Below are positions 25,777 through 33,092 of a DNA stretch of 45,114 nt, piece by piece. The stretch spans positions 1 to 45,114 of the forward strand of contig UQPQ01000021.1 in assembly GCA_900542985.1 (NCBI GenBank), given 5' to 3'. This stretch comes from an uncultured Bacteroides sp. (GTDB lineage Bacteria > Bacteroidota > Bacteroidia > Bacteroidales > Bacteroidaceae). The notes beneath the pieces were generated by a model. The model did no database searches and was not told the DNA's origin. It worked only from the letters and a program-made list of their open reading frames with translations. Made by a program: the position numbers and the translations under genes. Each line of letters opens with the position of its first letter. Position 1 is the first letter of the stretch.

Positions 25777-25830
25777 AAAACATACAGGCAGAAAGCCGAG
25801 GTATTCAGTCTTTCTGTCTGTATGTTTTTA
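25777..25830. terminator. Terminator of the PLD-like gene
   Basis: Arms 25777-25795 and 25810-25828 (aaaacatacag... / ...ctgtatgtttt) pair over 19 bp with one imperfect pair. A/T runs on both sides allow it to work in either direction; the coding strand here is minus. Confidence 0.88.
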
Positions 25831-25846
25831 GAAGATTATATTGAAC

Positions 25847-27145
25847 TTAAAGTACAGGAGTAAACAGATGGGCAAACCATCCTGTGAACCGTTTCCATGT
25901 ACTGCGTTTCTTGTATTCCTCTTTTGTCAATATTGTGCTATTCAATTTGTCTTTTTTGAATAGCTGATTCAGCTCATCTGTGATATTAAGGTCGAAAATG
26001 AATGCATTGATTTCATAGTCGTATCGCAGACTCCGACTGTTCAGGTTTGTGCTACCTACTGTGCAGAAGCGGTCGTCTACGGTCATGACTTTGGAATGAT
26101 GGAATCCTCCGTTATATACATAGATGTGTGCTCCTTTTTTTCGCAGTTTATTAGCAATGTAGAAGGCTGCATCTGGGGTGAATGGAATATCCGATTTCCC
26201 CGGAATCATAATTTCGACCCGTACTCCCCGTTCAACAGCTCGTTTGATAGCTTTCCGGATGCTTCTTGTTGGGGTAAAGTAGGGGTTGATAATTTGGATT
26301 TTATATTGAGCTGCATCAATCGCTGCAATGTAAGCGTGGCGTATGGCTTTAGGGGCCTTCTTGGGTATACGCTGTACAATAGCCACTTGCCCGCCTGCAT
26401 GAGCTGGTGGAAGAATCAGTGAGTCGCGTGTGTAAGGAAAAAATTCACTTCCTTCAATATGCTCTTTGGTTTCTTTGTTCCAAGTTGTAAGAAATGCCTT
26501 TTGTAGCTCTTCGGCTGCAGGACCTTTTATATAGACATGCATGTCTCTCCATGCTCCGATTTTAGGAAGACCGTTGATGTAATAATCGGCAATATTCATA
26601 CCTCCCGTATATCCAGCTATACCGTCTATTACTACAATTTTCTGATGATCACGGCTGCCTATATGGTTGAGATAGGGAAAACGGATTGGATCGAATGTAA
26701 CGATTTCTACCCCTTGTTCACGTAACATTTGTAGGTGCTTTTTGCGGAGCGGACGATTGTTTGACATGTTGCCGAACGCGTCGAACATGGCTCTGATTTC
26801 TACCCCTTCTTTAGCTTTGTGTACAAGATGGGTGAAAAGTTCTTTAGCTATGGAGTCATTACGGAAGTTGAAGTATTCCAGATGAATATGATCTTTTGCC
26901 TTGTCTATTTCCTTGAACAGATGATTGAATTTGGCCTTTCCGCTAGTTAGTAAAGTTAGTTCGTTGTTGGCTGTAATAGGAATATTTTGTTTGTGAAGAT
27001 ACCGGGCAAATATCGAATCGGACGGAAGAATATCGGATTCGTACCGGTTGGTGAATGTTTGTTGGGCCTGTAAAGAAAAAGGAATGTTTGTTAGGATAAA
27101 CAGAAAACTAAGAATATACGTAATATGCTTGCTTTTTATATTCAT
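25847..27145 (-). CDS. Secreted phospholipase D / cardiolipin synthase-like protein
   Basis: 432 residues from the ATG at 27145; the longer frame adds nine residues without support. A typical signal peptide (positive start, hydrophobic core, LQA before QQ at 27/28) replaces the two membrane helices usual for bacterial cardiolipin synthases. Two complete HKD motifs: RDHQKIVVID (His167, Lys169, Asp174) followed by GYTGGMNIAD, and HHSKVMTVDD (His350, Lys352, Asp357) followed by GSTNLNSRS. The C-terminal WFAHLFTPVL is like Cls proteins. It would act on phospholipids in the periplasm: cardiolipin synthesis or phosphatidyl transfer/hydrolysis. Monocistronic. Confidence 0.87.
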   Translation of the reverse strand: MNIKSKHITYILSFLFILTNIPFSLQAQQTFTNRYESDILPSDSIFARYLHKQNIPITANNELTLLTSGKAKFNHLFKEIDKAKDHIHLEYFNFRNDSIAKELFTHLVHKAKEGVEIRAMFDAFGNMSNNRPLRKKHLQMLREQGVEIVTFDPIRFPYLNHIGSRDHQKIVVIDGIAGYTGGMNIADYYINGLPKIGAWRDMHVYIKGPAAEELQKAFLTTWNKETKEHIEGSEFFPYTRDSLILPPAHAGGQVAIVQRIPKKAPKAIRHAYIAAIDAAQYKIQIINPYFTPTRSIRKAIKRAVERGVRVEIMIPGKSDIPFTPDAAFYIANKLRKKGAHIYVYNGGFHHSKVMTVDDRFCTVGSTNLNSRSLRYDYEINAFIFDLNITDELNQLFKKDKLNSTILTKEEYKKRSTWKRFTGWFAHLFTPVL

Positions 27146-27338
27146 GTAGCAAAAATTATTTATGGGTGGCAAATTTATTGATTATTATTCAAAGCACATA
27201 ATTCTTTTTTAGAGTTTTCTCCGAATACGTTGTTTTGACTGTATTTTCAGATAAATAGACAGTCTGAAGTGTAGAAATGTTTTCTTGGTCGTCAAATTTT
27301 TTTATATTCGTATCTGATTGTACACTATAAAAGTTTTG

Positions 27339-28055
27339 ATGATGAATAAAATAAAGGCTGTATTCAATTGGAGTGGAGGAAAAGATTCTGCTCATGCTTT
27401 ATGGAAAATAATTCAGACGGGAAAGTATGAAGTTGTAGCTTTACTTACCACTGTAAATCGTGATACACATCGTTCTACTATGCATGGTATTCCTTTGTCT
27501 CTACTGAAAAAACAGGCGGAAAGTATAGGATTACCTTTATATATAGTCGATTTGGCTCCTCAAGGAGGAATGGAGGATTATTCTTCGGCTATGGAAAATG
27601 CGGTAAGGCATTTTAAGGAAGAGGAAGTTACACATTTTATTTTCGGTGATATCTTTTTGCAGGATGTACGTGGTTATAGAGAACGGCAACTTACTCCTTA
27701 TGGCATTGAAGTGGTAGAACCGCTTTGGGGAAAAACTTCGAAAGAGATAATGGATGACTTTCTATCTTCAGGCCTGAAAACTGTTGTTGTTACCACTATG
27801 GCAGACGGGTTGGGGGAAGCTGCTATAGGAAAACTGATTGACCGTTGTTTTGTAGATTCTTTACCGGATTATGTAGACCCGAATGGAGAAAATGGGGAGT
27901 ATCATACTTTTTGTTATGATGGTCCGATATATCGCTGGCCTGTGCCGTTTCAGTTGGGAAGACCTTTTTCTGAAAGTTATGATATTCGGATGGAAGATGG
28001 CAGTATACGGCAGTTTACGTATTGGTTTGCTGATTTGGAATGTAGAAAAGAGTAA
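27339..28055 (+). CDS. DPH6-like ATP pyrophosphatase (adenine nucleotide alpha hydrolase fold)
   Basis: 238 residues from ATG 27339 (27342 is an equal alternative; an upstream TTG is unlikely). The PP-loop FNWSGGKDSAHALW near the N-terminus binds ATP. Later come STMHGIPLSLLKKQAESIGLPL and FGDIFLQDVRGYRE...GIEVVEPLWGKT, matching the ATP_bind_4/DPH6 family. In eukaryotes and archaea this family amidates diphthine; bacteria lack diphthamide, so the bacterial homologue must adenylate another substrate, still unknown. Single gene with its own terminator, which it shares with the tRNA on the opposite strand. Confidence 0.85.
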   Translation: MMNKIKAVFNWSGGKDSAHALWKIIQTGKYEVVALLTTVNRDTHRSTMHGIPLSLLKKQAESIGLPLYIVDLAPQGGMEDYSSAMENAVRHFKEEEVTHFIFGDIFLQDVRGYRERQLTPYGIEVVEPLWGKTSKEIMDDFLSSGLKTVVVTTMADGLGEAAIGKLIDRCFVDSLPDYVDPNGENGEYHTFCYDGPIYRWPVPFQLGRPFSESYDIRMEDGSIRQFTYWFADLECRKE

Positions 28056-28057
28056 AT

Positions 28058-28092
28058 AAAAAAAAGAGTTACTAATAAGTAACTCTTTTTTT
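28058..28092. terminator. Shared terminator, ATP pyrophosphatase gene and tRNA-Lys
   Basis: aaaaaagagttac pairs with gtaactctttttt around a 6-nt loop, with A and T tracts that serve both directions. It begins 3 bp after the plus-strand stop and ends 3 bp from the 3' end of the minus-strand tRNA. Confidence 0.9.
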
Positions 28093-28094
28093 AG

Positions 28095-28167
28095 TGATCC
28101 GCCTGGGGCTCGAACCCAGGACCCCAACATTAAAAGTGTTGTGCTCTACCTGCTGAGCTAGCGAATC
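28095..28167 (-). tRNA. tRNA-Lys (UUU)
   Basis: 73 nt folding as a full cloverleaf: acceptor GATTCGC/GCGGATC (one wobble), D arm GCTC-AGCAGGTA-GAGC, anticodon stem CAACA/TGTTG with loop CTTTTAA (anticodon TTT), T arm CTGGG-TTCGAGC-CCCAG, discriminator A. The CCA end is not encoded. Dedicated promoter at 28203-28234 and a terminator 3 bp downstream make it an independent unit. Confidence 0.96.
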
Positions 28168-28202
28168 AGACCTCTGTTGCATTCATTTCCTGATTGCGAG
28201 TG

Positions 28203-28234
28203 CAAAGGTATGGAGTTTTTTTGAAACTACCAAA
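28203..28234 (-). promoter_or_regulatory. Promoter of tRNA-Lys
   Basis: On the minus strand TTTG (28234-28231), 20 bp, then TACCTTTG (28210-28203): a complete match to the Bacteroides consensus, 36 bp ahead of the mature tRNA 5' end. Confidence 0.85.
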
Positions 28235-28358
28235 TATTGTAGCAAAAAATATTACGAAAAAATTATGGTTTTTTCCATTATGTATTGAAAATGAGGCGTG
28301 AAATGACTTAAAGAAGTATTAAGAATACTTTTAATAATAGTCAAAAGAATCTGACAGA

Positions 28359-28389
28359 TTTGTCAGGTTCTGTTTTTTCGGTATATTTG
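28359..28389 (+). promoter_or_regulatory. Promoter of the zinc metallopeptidase gene
   Basis: TTTG (28359-28362), 19 bp, TATATTTG (28382-28389). A second TATATTTG at 28394-28401 could be an alternative -7 box. The ATG follows at 28438. Confidence 0.7.
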
Positions 28390-28437
28390 GCAATATATTT
28401 GTAGAAGATAGAGTAGATATTAATTAAAGAAAAAGTT

Positions 28438-29112
28438 ATGTATTGGATTTTATTTATTGGTATTGCCATCATTAGTTATATTGTACAGGCCAGTTTGCAA
28501 AGTAAGTTTGAGAAATATTCTCGCATGGCCTTGGATAATGGTATGACAGGAAGAGAGGTCGCAGAGAAGATGTTGCGTGACAATGGAATTTATGATGTCA
28601 CAGTGACCAGTACTCCTGGTATGTTGACAGACCATTATAACCCTACAAATAAGACTGTGAATTTAAGTGAGGGAGTTTATAATACTTGTAGTGTGGCAGC
28701 AGCTGCTGTTGCTGCTCATGAGTGTGGCCATGCTGTGCAGCATGCACGTGCCTATGCACCTTTGCAGATGCGTTCGGCTTTGGTACCGGTAGTGCAATTC
28801 TCCTCTTCCATTGTATCGTGGGTATTATTGGCAGGAATTCTTATGGTTAATACTTTCCCGCAATTGCTTTTGATTGGTATTTGCTTGTTTGCCATGACTA
28901 CGCTGTTCAGCTTTATTACATTACCTGTAGAAATTGATGCGAGTCGTAGAGCTTTGGCTTGGTTGAGTAGTGCTGGAGTGACGAATGCTTATAATCATAC
29001 TCAGGCTCAGGACGCTTTGAAATCGGCTGCATATACTTATGTAGTGGCTGCGTTGAGTTCTTTGGCTACTTTAGTATATTATATCATGATTTTTACAAAT
29101 CGTAGAGAGTAA
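28438..29112 (+). CDS. YugP-family membrane zinc metallopeptidase
   Basis: 224 residues. An N-terminal membrane segment (WILFIGIAIISYIVQA), a soluble region with the zinc motif AAHECGHAVQH (HExxH at 94-98), then two hydrophobic stretches (about 120-165) and a C-terminal one near 205. After the middle helices comes LPVEIDASRRALAWL, where the third zinc ligand (Glu) of the family is expected. The arrangement matches the neutral zinc metallopeptidase family of B. subtilis YugP, whose substrates are not well known; membrane-protein quality control is a reasonable guess. Single gene with clear promoter and terminator. Confidence 0.9.
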   Translation: MYWILFIGIAIISYIVQASLQSKFEKYSRMALDNGMTGREVAEKMLRDNGIYDVTVTSTPGMLTDHYNPTNKTVNLSEGVYNTCSVAAAAVAAHECGHAVQHARAYAPLQMRSALVPVVQFSSSIVSWVLLAGILMVNTFPQLLLIGICLFAMTTLFSFITLPVEIDASRRALAWLSSAGVTNAYNHTQAQDALKSAAYTYVVAALSSLATLVYYIMIFTNRRE

Positions 29113-29140
29113 TAACTCATTTGTCGATAAAGAATATAGA

Positions 29141-29178
29141 AAACCAACTGTTTACTTGATAAGCGGTTGGTTTTTTTA
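29141..29178 (+). terminator. Terminator after the metallopeptidase
   Basis: aaaccaac pairs with gttggttt, followed by a run of T. Its right arm overlaps the -33 element of the hisS promoter. Confidence 0.78.
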
Positions 29179-29197
29179 TTCTTTTCATGTAATTTTG
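29167..29197 (+). promoter_or_regulatory. Promoter of hisS
   Basis: TTG (29167-29169), 20 bp, TAATTTTG (29190-29197) fits the consensus, with ATG 30 bp further on. The -33 part lies in the upstream terminator stem. Confidence 0.65.
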
Positions 29198-29226
29198 TGC
29201 ATTGAACTTAAAGATTGATTTGTATT

Positions 29227-30603
29227 ATGGCAACAAAACCGGGTATTCCTAAAGGAACAAGAGACTTTTCGCCTGTAGAGATGGCGAAACGCAACTATAT
29301 ATTCAATACGATTCGTGAAGTTTTTTATTTGTATGGATTTCAGCAGATTGAAACTCCTTCAATGGAAAACTTATCTACATTGATGGGTAAGTATGGTGAA
29401 GAAGGAGATAAACTGTTGTTTAAAATACAAAATTCGGGTGACTACTTCTCGGGTTTGACTGATGAAGAATTGTTGAGCCGCAATGCGGTGAAGCTTGCAA
29501 GCAAGTTTTGTGAAAAAGGATTACGATACGATTTGACTGTTCCTTTTGCCCGTTATGTGGTGATGCACCGTGATGAAATCAGTTTCCCTTTCAAACGTTT
29601 TCAGATACAGCCTGTATGGCGTGCAGACCGTCCTCAGAAAGGACGTTACCGTGAATTTTATCAGTGCGATGCCGATGTAGTGGGCAGTAACTCACTGCTG
29701 AATGAAGTAGAACTGGTACAGATGATTGATGCGGTATTCGGCAAGTTTGGCATTCGCGTATCTATTAAGATTAATAACCGTAAGATTCTGACTGGTATTG
29801 CAGAAATTATCGGTGAGGCAGACAAGATTGTGGATATTACTGTAGCTATCGACAAACTGGATAAAATCGGCTTGGATAATGTCAATGCAGAACTGGCTTC
29901 CAAAGGTATTCCGCAGGAAGCTATTGATAAGTTGCAGCCAATTATCCTGTTGAGTGGCTCGAACGAAGAAAAGCTGGAAACATTAAAGAATATTTTGGCT
30001 GCCAGCGAAACCGGATTGAAGGGAGTAGAAGAGAGCGAGTTTATCTTGAAGACTGTAGCTTCGCTTGGAGTGAAATCGGAGGTTGAACTGGATTTGACTT
30101 TGGCGCGTGGCTTGAATTACTATACTGGAGCTATCTTTGAAGTAAAAGCACTGGATGTTCAGATTGGAAGTATCAGTGGTGGTGGACGTTACGATAACCT
30201 GACAGGAGTATTTGGTATGGACGGAATGTCGGGAGTTGGTATTTCTTTTGGAGCCGACCGTATTTATGACGTCTTGAATCAGTTGGATTTATATCCGAAG
30301 AATTCGGTAAACGCTACTCAGCTGCTGTTTGTGAACTTTGGAGAAGCAGAGGCTGCTTATGTATTGCCTATCTTGTCGAAGGTACGTGCTGCGGGAATCC
30401 GTGCTGAAGTATATCCGGACAGTACGAAAATGAAGAAGCAGATGAGCTATGCAAACAGCAAGGCTATTCCATTTGTGGCTATTGTGGGTGAGACAGAGAT
30501 GAATGAAGGTAAGGTGATGCTGAAAAACATGACTACCGGAGAGCAGGCTCTTATTACTCCTGATGAGTTGGTGGAAGCAATCCTTAAATCAGAATCAATA
30601 TGA
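29227..30603 (+). CDS. hisS: Histidyl-tRNA synthetase
   Basis: 458 residues from ATG 29227 ([16 protein letters not shown]); a longer frame from a TTG at 29215 has no support. Class II motifs: motif 1 around IRE...[14 protein letters not shown], motif 2 in [32 protein letters not shown], the histidine-specific [14 protein letters not shown], and motif 3 SGGGRYDNL...[11 protein letters not shown]. The C-terminal anticodon domain begins near [18 protein letters not shown]. Charges tRNA-His. Its TGA overlaps the ATG of the next gene (ATGA), so the two are translationally coupled. Confidence 0.97.
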   Translation: MATKPGIPKGTRDFSPVEMAKRNYIFNTIREVFYLYGFQQIETPSMENLSTLMGKYGEEGDKLLFKIQNSGDYFSGLTDEELLSRNAVKLASKFCEKGLRYDLTVPFARYVVMHRDEISFPFKRFQIQPVWRADRPQKGRYREFYQCDADVVGSNSLLNEVELVQMIDAVFGKFGIRVSIKINNRKILTGIAEIIGEADKIVDITVAIDKLDKIGLDNVNAELASKGIPQEAIDKLQPIILLSGSNEEKLETLKNILAASETGLKGVEESEFILKTVASLGVKSEVELDLTLARGLNYYTGAIFEVKALDVQIGSISGGGRYDNLTGVFGMDGMSGVGISFGADRIYDVLNQLDLYPKNSVNATQLLFVNFGEAEAAYVLPILSKVRAAGIRAEVYPDSTKMKKQMSYANSKAIPFVAIVGETEMNEGKVMLKNMTTGEQALITPDELVEAILKSESI

Positions 30604-31067
30604 CAAAAGAAGAACTAATGCGTAAGGCAATAGAATTGTCCGAACGCAATGTAGCTGAAGGTGGAGGTCCGTTTGGAGCTGTAATTGCACGTAATGGTGA
30701 AATTGTAGCGACAGGGGTAAACCGGGTTACTCCCGATTGCGACCCTACGGCACATGCCGAAGTGAGTGCAATTCGTGCTGCTGCAAAAAAACTGAATACG
30801 TTTGACTTGAGCGGATGTGAAATCTATACCTCATGCGAGCCTTGTCCGATGTGCTTGGGCGCTATTTATTGGGCTCATTTGGATCGTATGTACTATGGTA
30901 ATAATAAGGCAGATGCTGCTGCCATAGGATTTGATGATGCTTTTATCTATGAAGAATTGGATTTGAAGCCTGCCGACCGCAGACTGAAATCGGAAGTTCT
31001 GTTGCCTGAAGAGGCGATTCGCGCCTTCCAGAGTTGGGAAGCCAAAGAAGATAAGGTAGAATATTAA
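30600..31067 (+). CDS. CDA-fold nucleobase deaminase, probable guanine deaminase
   Basis: 155 residues. Zinc site HAEVSAIR (His and catalytic Glu) and [11 protein letters not shown] (two Cys). The N-terminal [10 protein letters not shown] and C-terminal [15 protein letters not shown] with bulky YEE wording are closer to the B. subtilis-type guanine deaminase (GuaD, about 156 residues) than to the tRNA adenosine deaminase TadA. The reaction would be guanine to xanthine. Overlap with hisS by 4 bp makes TadA worth keeping as an alternative, since it acts on a tRNA. Followed by a strong terminator. Confidence 0.83.
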   Translation: MTKEELMRKAIELSERNVAEGGGPFGAVIARNGEIVATGVNRVTPDCDPTAHAEVSAIRAAAKKLNTFDLSGCEIYTSCEPCPMCLGAIYWAHLDRMYYGNNKADAAAIGFDDAFIYEELDLKPADRRLKSEVLLPEEAIRAFQSWEAKEDKVEY

Positions 31068-31073
31068 AATAAA

Positions 31074-31104
31074 AAGGGCTGTTTTTCATTCGGAAAACAG
31101 CCTT
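31074..31104 (+). terminator. Terminator of hisS-deaminase operon
   Basis: aagggctgtttt pairs with aaaacagcctt around cattcgg; T-rich sequence follows. Confidence 0.85.
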
Positions 31105-31139
31105 CATCTTTTCATTTGCTTTGTTCTTTACTCTTTAAT

Positions 31140-31188
31140 AATGTATAGCATGTAAGCTATACATTTGTAGTACTTTCTTTGGAGTACT
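31140..31188. repeat. Two adjacent hairpins downstream of the small ORF
   Basis: aatgtatagc (31140) pairs perfectly with gctatacatt (31156) around 6 nt. Next to it, agtact (31169) and agtact (31183) pair around 8 nt. Neither is followed by a T run on the minus strand, so they are not simple terminators for the small ORF. Confidence 0.55.
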
Positions 31189-31239
31189 GTGCTTAATTGT
31201 TATCCTTTTTTACTTTAATCTTTTTGTAATGCCAGTAAT

Positions 31240-31326
31240 TTATCTGGCTCCATATCCAATTACATGGATATTGTTTTTTTGCATTTCTTCTAATCCTCTT
31301 TTAAGGATGTCTTTAATCTTCATCAT
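31240..31326 (-). CDS. Candidate 28-residue small protein
   Basis: A short frame beginning ATGATG at 31326, encoding MMKIKDILKRGLEEMQK, then a short tail ending IGYGAR. The first 17 residues would form a charged amphipathic helix. Support: a strong ribosome site (GAGGTAAAAAG) ends 4 bp before the first ATG, better than most genes here, and a TAATTTTG box (31367-31360) lies 33 bp upstream, leaving a short leader. The gap otherwise has no gene. Against: short length, no family recognised, and no -33 element at the right distance. Role unknown; a regulatory or membrane-surface peptide is possible. Confidence 0.5.
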   Translation of the reverse strand: MMKIKDILKRGLEEMQKNNIHVIGYGAR

Positions 31327-31350
31327 AGTCTTTTTACCTCGTTTTCATGT

Positions 31351-31399
31351 TTTACAACACAAAATTACTGCTTTTGGGGTTATTGTAGTATGTTGTAAA
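31351..31399 (-). promoter_or_regulatory. -7 box and flanking inverted repeat of the small ORF
   Basis: TAATTTTG on the minus strand at 31367-31360. The 9-bp inverted repeat tttacaaca (31351-31359) / tgttgtaaa (31391-31399) brackets it, which could be an operator pair. Confidence 0.4.
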
Positions 31400-31473
31400 G
31401 CATAAAATAAGAGCAAAAGGCCGAATTCTTGATATAAATCAATTATTCGTTTGCGGACTGTTGCAAAGAGATT

Positions 31474-31971
31474 TCAAAAGCCGAGCTTCTTGAATTCATT
31501 TTCAAAATTGGGAGTAAAGATATTGTTTCCCAGGTTGGCCTTTATCTCTTCTATACTCCAGAATTTTCCTCCGTCCAATTCTTCGCTAGGGGAGATTGTT
31601 TCATTGTAAGTTGTCTTAAAGCAAAAAACTAGCTCCTTTTCCCGGTCTGATTCGAATACATAATGAATCAGTCGTTCAGGGGTAAATTCGCTGATGCCTA
31701 ACTCTTCCTGTGCTTCCCGTTTTAAGGCAATGTCTACGCTTTCTCCTAAGTCGATATGGCCTCCTACTGCGGTATCCCATTTCCCGGGTTGAATGTCTTT
31801 CCATTCCGGACGTTTTTGTAAATAAAGTTCTCCCTTTTCGTTGAATACATGCAAGTGTACTACGGGATGCAGCAATTTGCTTCCGTTGTGGCATTCTCCT
31901 CGTGTGGCAGCTCCCGTGATGTTTCCCTCTTCGTCTACAATCGGGAACATTTCTTCGTTGTTGTCTATCAT
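31474..31971 (-). CDS. Nudix hydrolase, IPP-isomerase-like subgroup
   Basis: 165 residues from ATG 31971; the longer frame opens with a TTG that is part of the -7 promoter box. The complete Nudix box GHIDLGESVDIALKREAQEELG starts at residue 71. The flanking pattern (FPIVDEEGNITGAATRGECH, then HPVVHLHVFNEKGELYLQKRP...KWDTAVGGH) is like the YfcD/IDI-type Nudix proteins, which have the Nudix fold but often unknown substrates. It lacks a neighbouring isoprenoid gene. Probably a house-cleaning pyrophosphatase. No terminator was identified right after it. Confidence 0.88.
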   Translation of the reverse strand: MIDNNEEMFPIVDEEGNITGAATRGECHNGSKLLHPVVHLHVFNEKGELYLQKRPEWKDIQPGKWDTAVGGHIDLGESVDIALKREAQEELGISEFTPERLIHYVFESDREKELVFCFKTTYNETISPSEELDGGKFWSIEEIKANLGNNIFTPNFENEFKKLGF

Positions 31972-31998
31972 TTTTTTGTTTTTTGTGGGTTGGTGTTG

Positions 31999-32006
31999 CA
32001 AAGGTA
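31999..32006 (-). promoter_or_regulatory. -7 box of the Nudix gene
   Basis: TACCTTTG on the minus strand, 27 bp before ATG 31971. It includes the TTG that opens the longer frame, which supports the shorter protein. No clear -33 element. Confidence 0.5.
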
Positions 32007-32369
32007 GAATTTTTCTGGGCTATAAGAGAGTCATTTCTTGTTTTCTTGTCTTGGACTTATGTGTTTTATGGGGGTATAAGTGTGGTATGTATTTTTTGAT
32101 TTGCTATAGGTTTGTTGCTGATGTAGATACCTTTTCCAGTGAAAAACCTTTGGGGCAGGTCGATGGTTACGGAAGCCTTAAAAACAGAGTGAAGGTGTAG
32201 AGTCGGCTTTTTTCAATATTTGTCTGCTGTTTCATTCGGCAGCGTTGGATCTGCGTCCGACGCTGTAGTTTATACATTTGACGGCGTTGTTTCTTCATTC
32301 AGCGTCGTTGGATGAAATATACAGCAAATGCTAGCTTTTCTTCTTGTATTGTGATAAGGGTATAAAAAC
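32007..32369. other. Gap with a repeat cluster, no gene
   Basis: About 360 bp between the Nudix promoter and the L31 terminator. The only notable structure is the GC-rich cluster at 32230-32312. Confidence 0.55.
32230..32312. repeat. GC-rich repeat cluster related to the one at 1.2 kb
   Basis: Opens with tttcattcggc, the same 11-mer as at 1192. Contains the hairpin cagcgttgga (32240-32249) / tccgacgctg (32256-32265), one wobble pair, then gacggcgttg, then a second ttcattcagcgtcgttggat. CGTTG/CGACG words recur every 17-22 bp in an otherwise AT-rich gap. Confidence 0.6.
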
Positions 32370-32404
32370 AAAACCGGATGCTTTGCGTGAAAGCATCCGG
32401 TTTT
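32370..32404. terminator. Terminator of rpmE
   Basis: aaaaccggatgcttt pairs perfectly with aaagcatccggtttt around gcgtg, with T runs on both outer sides. It lies 25 bp past the L31 stop codon on the minus strand. Confidence 0.92.
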
Positions 32405-32429
32405 ATTTATTCTTACCTCCGTTATCGAA

Positions 32430-32681
32430 TTATTTCTTGATACGGTTGTAACGGCTCATGAACTTATCAACACGTCCTGCTGTGTCTACCAATTTAGACT
32501 TACCAGTGTAGAATGGGTGAGAAGTGCTTGAGATTTCCAACTTAACACAAGGATAAGTTTCGCCTTCGAATTCTACAGTGTCTTTTGTAGCACAAGTTGA
32601 ACGAGACAAAAACATGTCACCGTTTGACATGTCTTTAAATACTACCGGACGGTAGCTTTCAGGATGAATGCCTTTTTTCAT
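32430..32681 (-). CDS. rpmE: 50S ribosomal protein L31, type B
   Basis: 83 residues: [19 protein letters not shown], then [42 protein letters not shown], the standard L31 ending. It lacks the paired CxxC zinc ligands of the A type, so it is the zinc-independent B form (sometimes called rpmE2/ykgM). In many bacteria the B form replaces a zinc-binding paralogue under zinc shortage. Bacteroidales usually carry only this form. Monocistronic, with a leader of roughly 70 nt that holds a 15-bp palindrome. Confidence 0.97.
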   Translation of the reverse strand: MKKGIHPESYRPVVFKDMSNGDMFLSRSTCATKDTVEFEGETYPCVKLEISSTSHPFYTGKSKLVDTAGRVDKFMSRYNRIKK

Positions 32682-32724
32682 TTCAGTATATACTTTTATT
32701 GTTATTATTCAAAAATATGTGGTA

Positions 32725-32739
32725 ACACAATAATTGTGT
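32725..32739. promoter_or_regulatory. Palindrome in the rpmE leader
   Basis: ACACAAT-A-ATTGTGT, a perfect 7+1+7 palindrome between the predicted transcription start and the rpmE ATG. It could be an operator (for example for a Zur-like repressor or autogenous control) or an RNA stem. Confidence 0.4.
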
Positions 32740-32760
32740 GTAATGGTCTGTTTCGGGTTG

Positions 32761-32768
32761 CAAAGATA
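32761..32768 (-). promoter_or_regulatory. -7 box of rpmE
   Basis: TATCTTTG on the minus strand matches TAnnTTTG. Upstream at 19 bp is TTTT, a weak -33 match. Confidence 0.55.
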
Positions 32769-33011
32769 CAGCTTTTCTTTGAAATAGAAAATAATTCAAT
32801 ACGTTTTTTGTTTATAAAACAGTCTTTTTCTTCTTGAATAAGAATCTTCTTGTATAGAGTATTATAATAAAATATATGAAGAGAATATGAAAATATTTTG
32901 TGAATTTATTGTTGGGATTGTTTGATTGTAATATCTGCTTAGCATCTAAGTAAGATGAAGGAGAAAAATAATTGTGATTTTAAGGCATTTTAAAAATGTA
33001 AAATTACTTTT

Positions 33012-33028
33012 TTGTCAAGTGGTGACAA
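33012..33028. promoter_or_regulatory. Operator-like palindrome before fba
   Basis: TTGTCA-agtgg-TGACAA, a perfect 6-bp inverted repeat centred 27 bp upstream of the -7 box, where a regulator could contact polymerase. No known consensus is assigned. Confidence 0.35.
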
Positions 33029-33046
33029 TATTTATAGTTTTATTGC

Positions 33047-33054
33047 TATTTTTG
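33047..33054 (+). promoter_or_regulatory. -7 box of fba
   Basis: TATTTTTG matches TAnnTTTG, 38 bp before the ATG at 33093. No TTTG at standard spacing upstream. Confidence 0.5.
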
Positions 33055-33092
33055 CAGACAGAAACAAATTACTAACTGTAAAATTTACAACA

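Larger units (their letters stand above)
32682..33046. other. Divergent gap between rpmE and fba
   Basis: About 365 bp, very AT-rich in the middle. It holds the rpmE promoter and palindrome on one side and an fba operator-like palindrome on the other. No gene was recognised between. Confidence 0.5.

Noticed and set aside
31841..32200. 119-residue plus-strand frame
   Set aside because: Mostly opposite the Nudix gene and extends into a non-coding gap; Cys/Phe-rich shadow.
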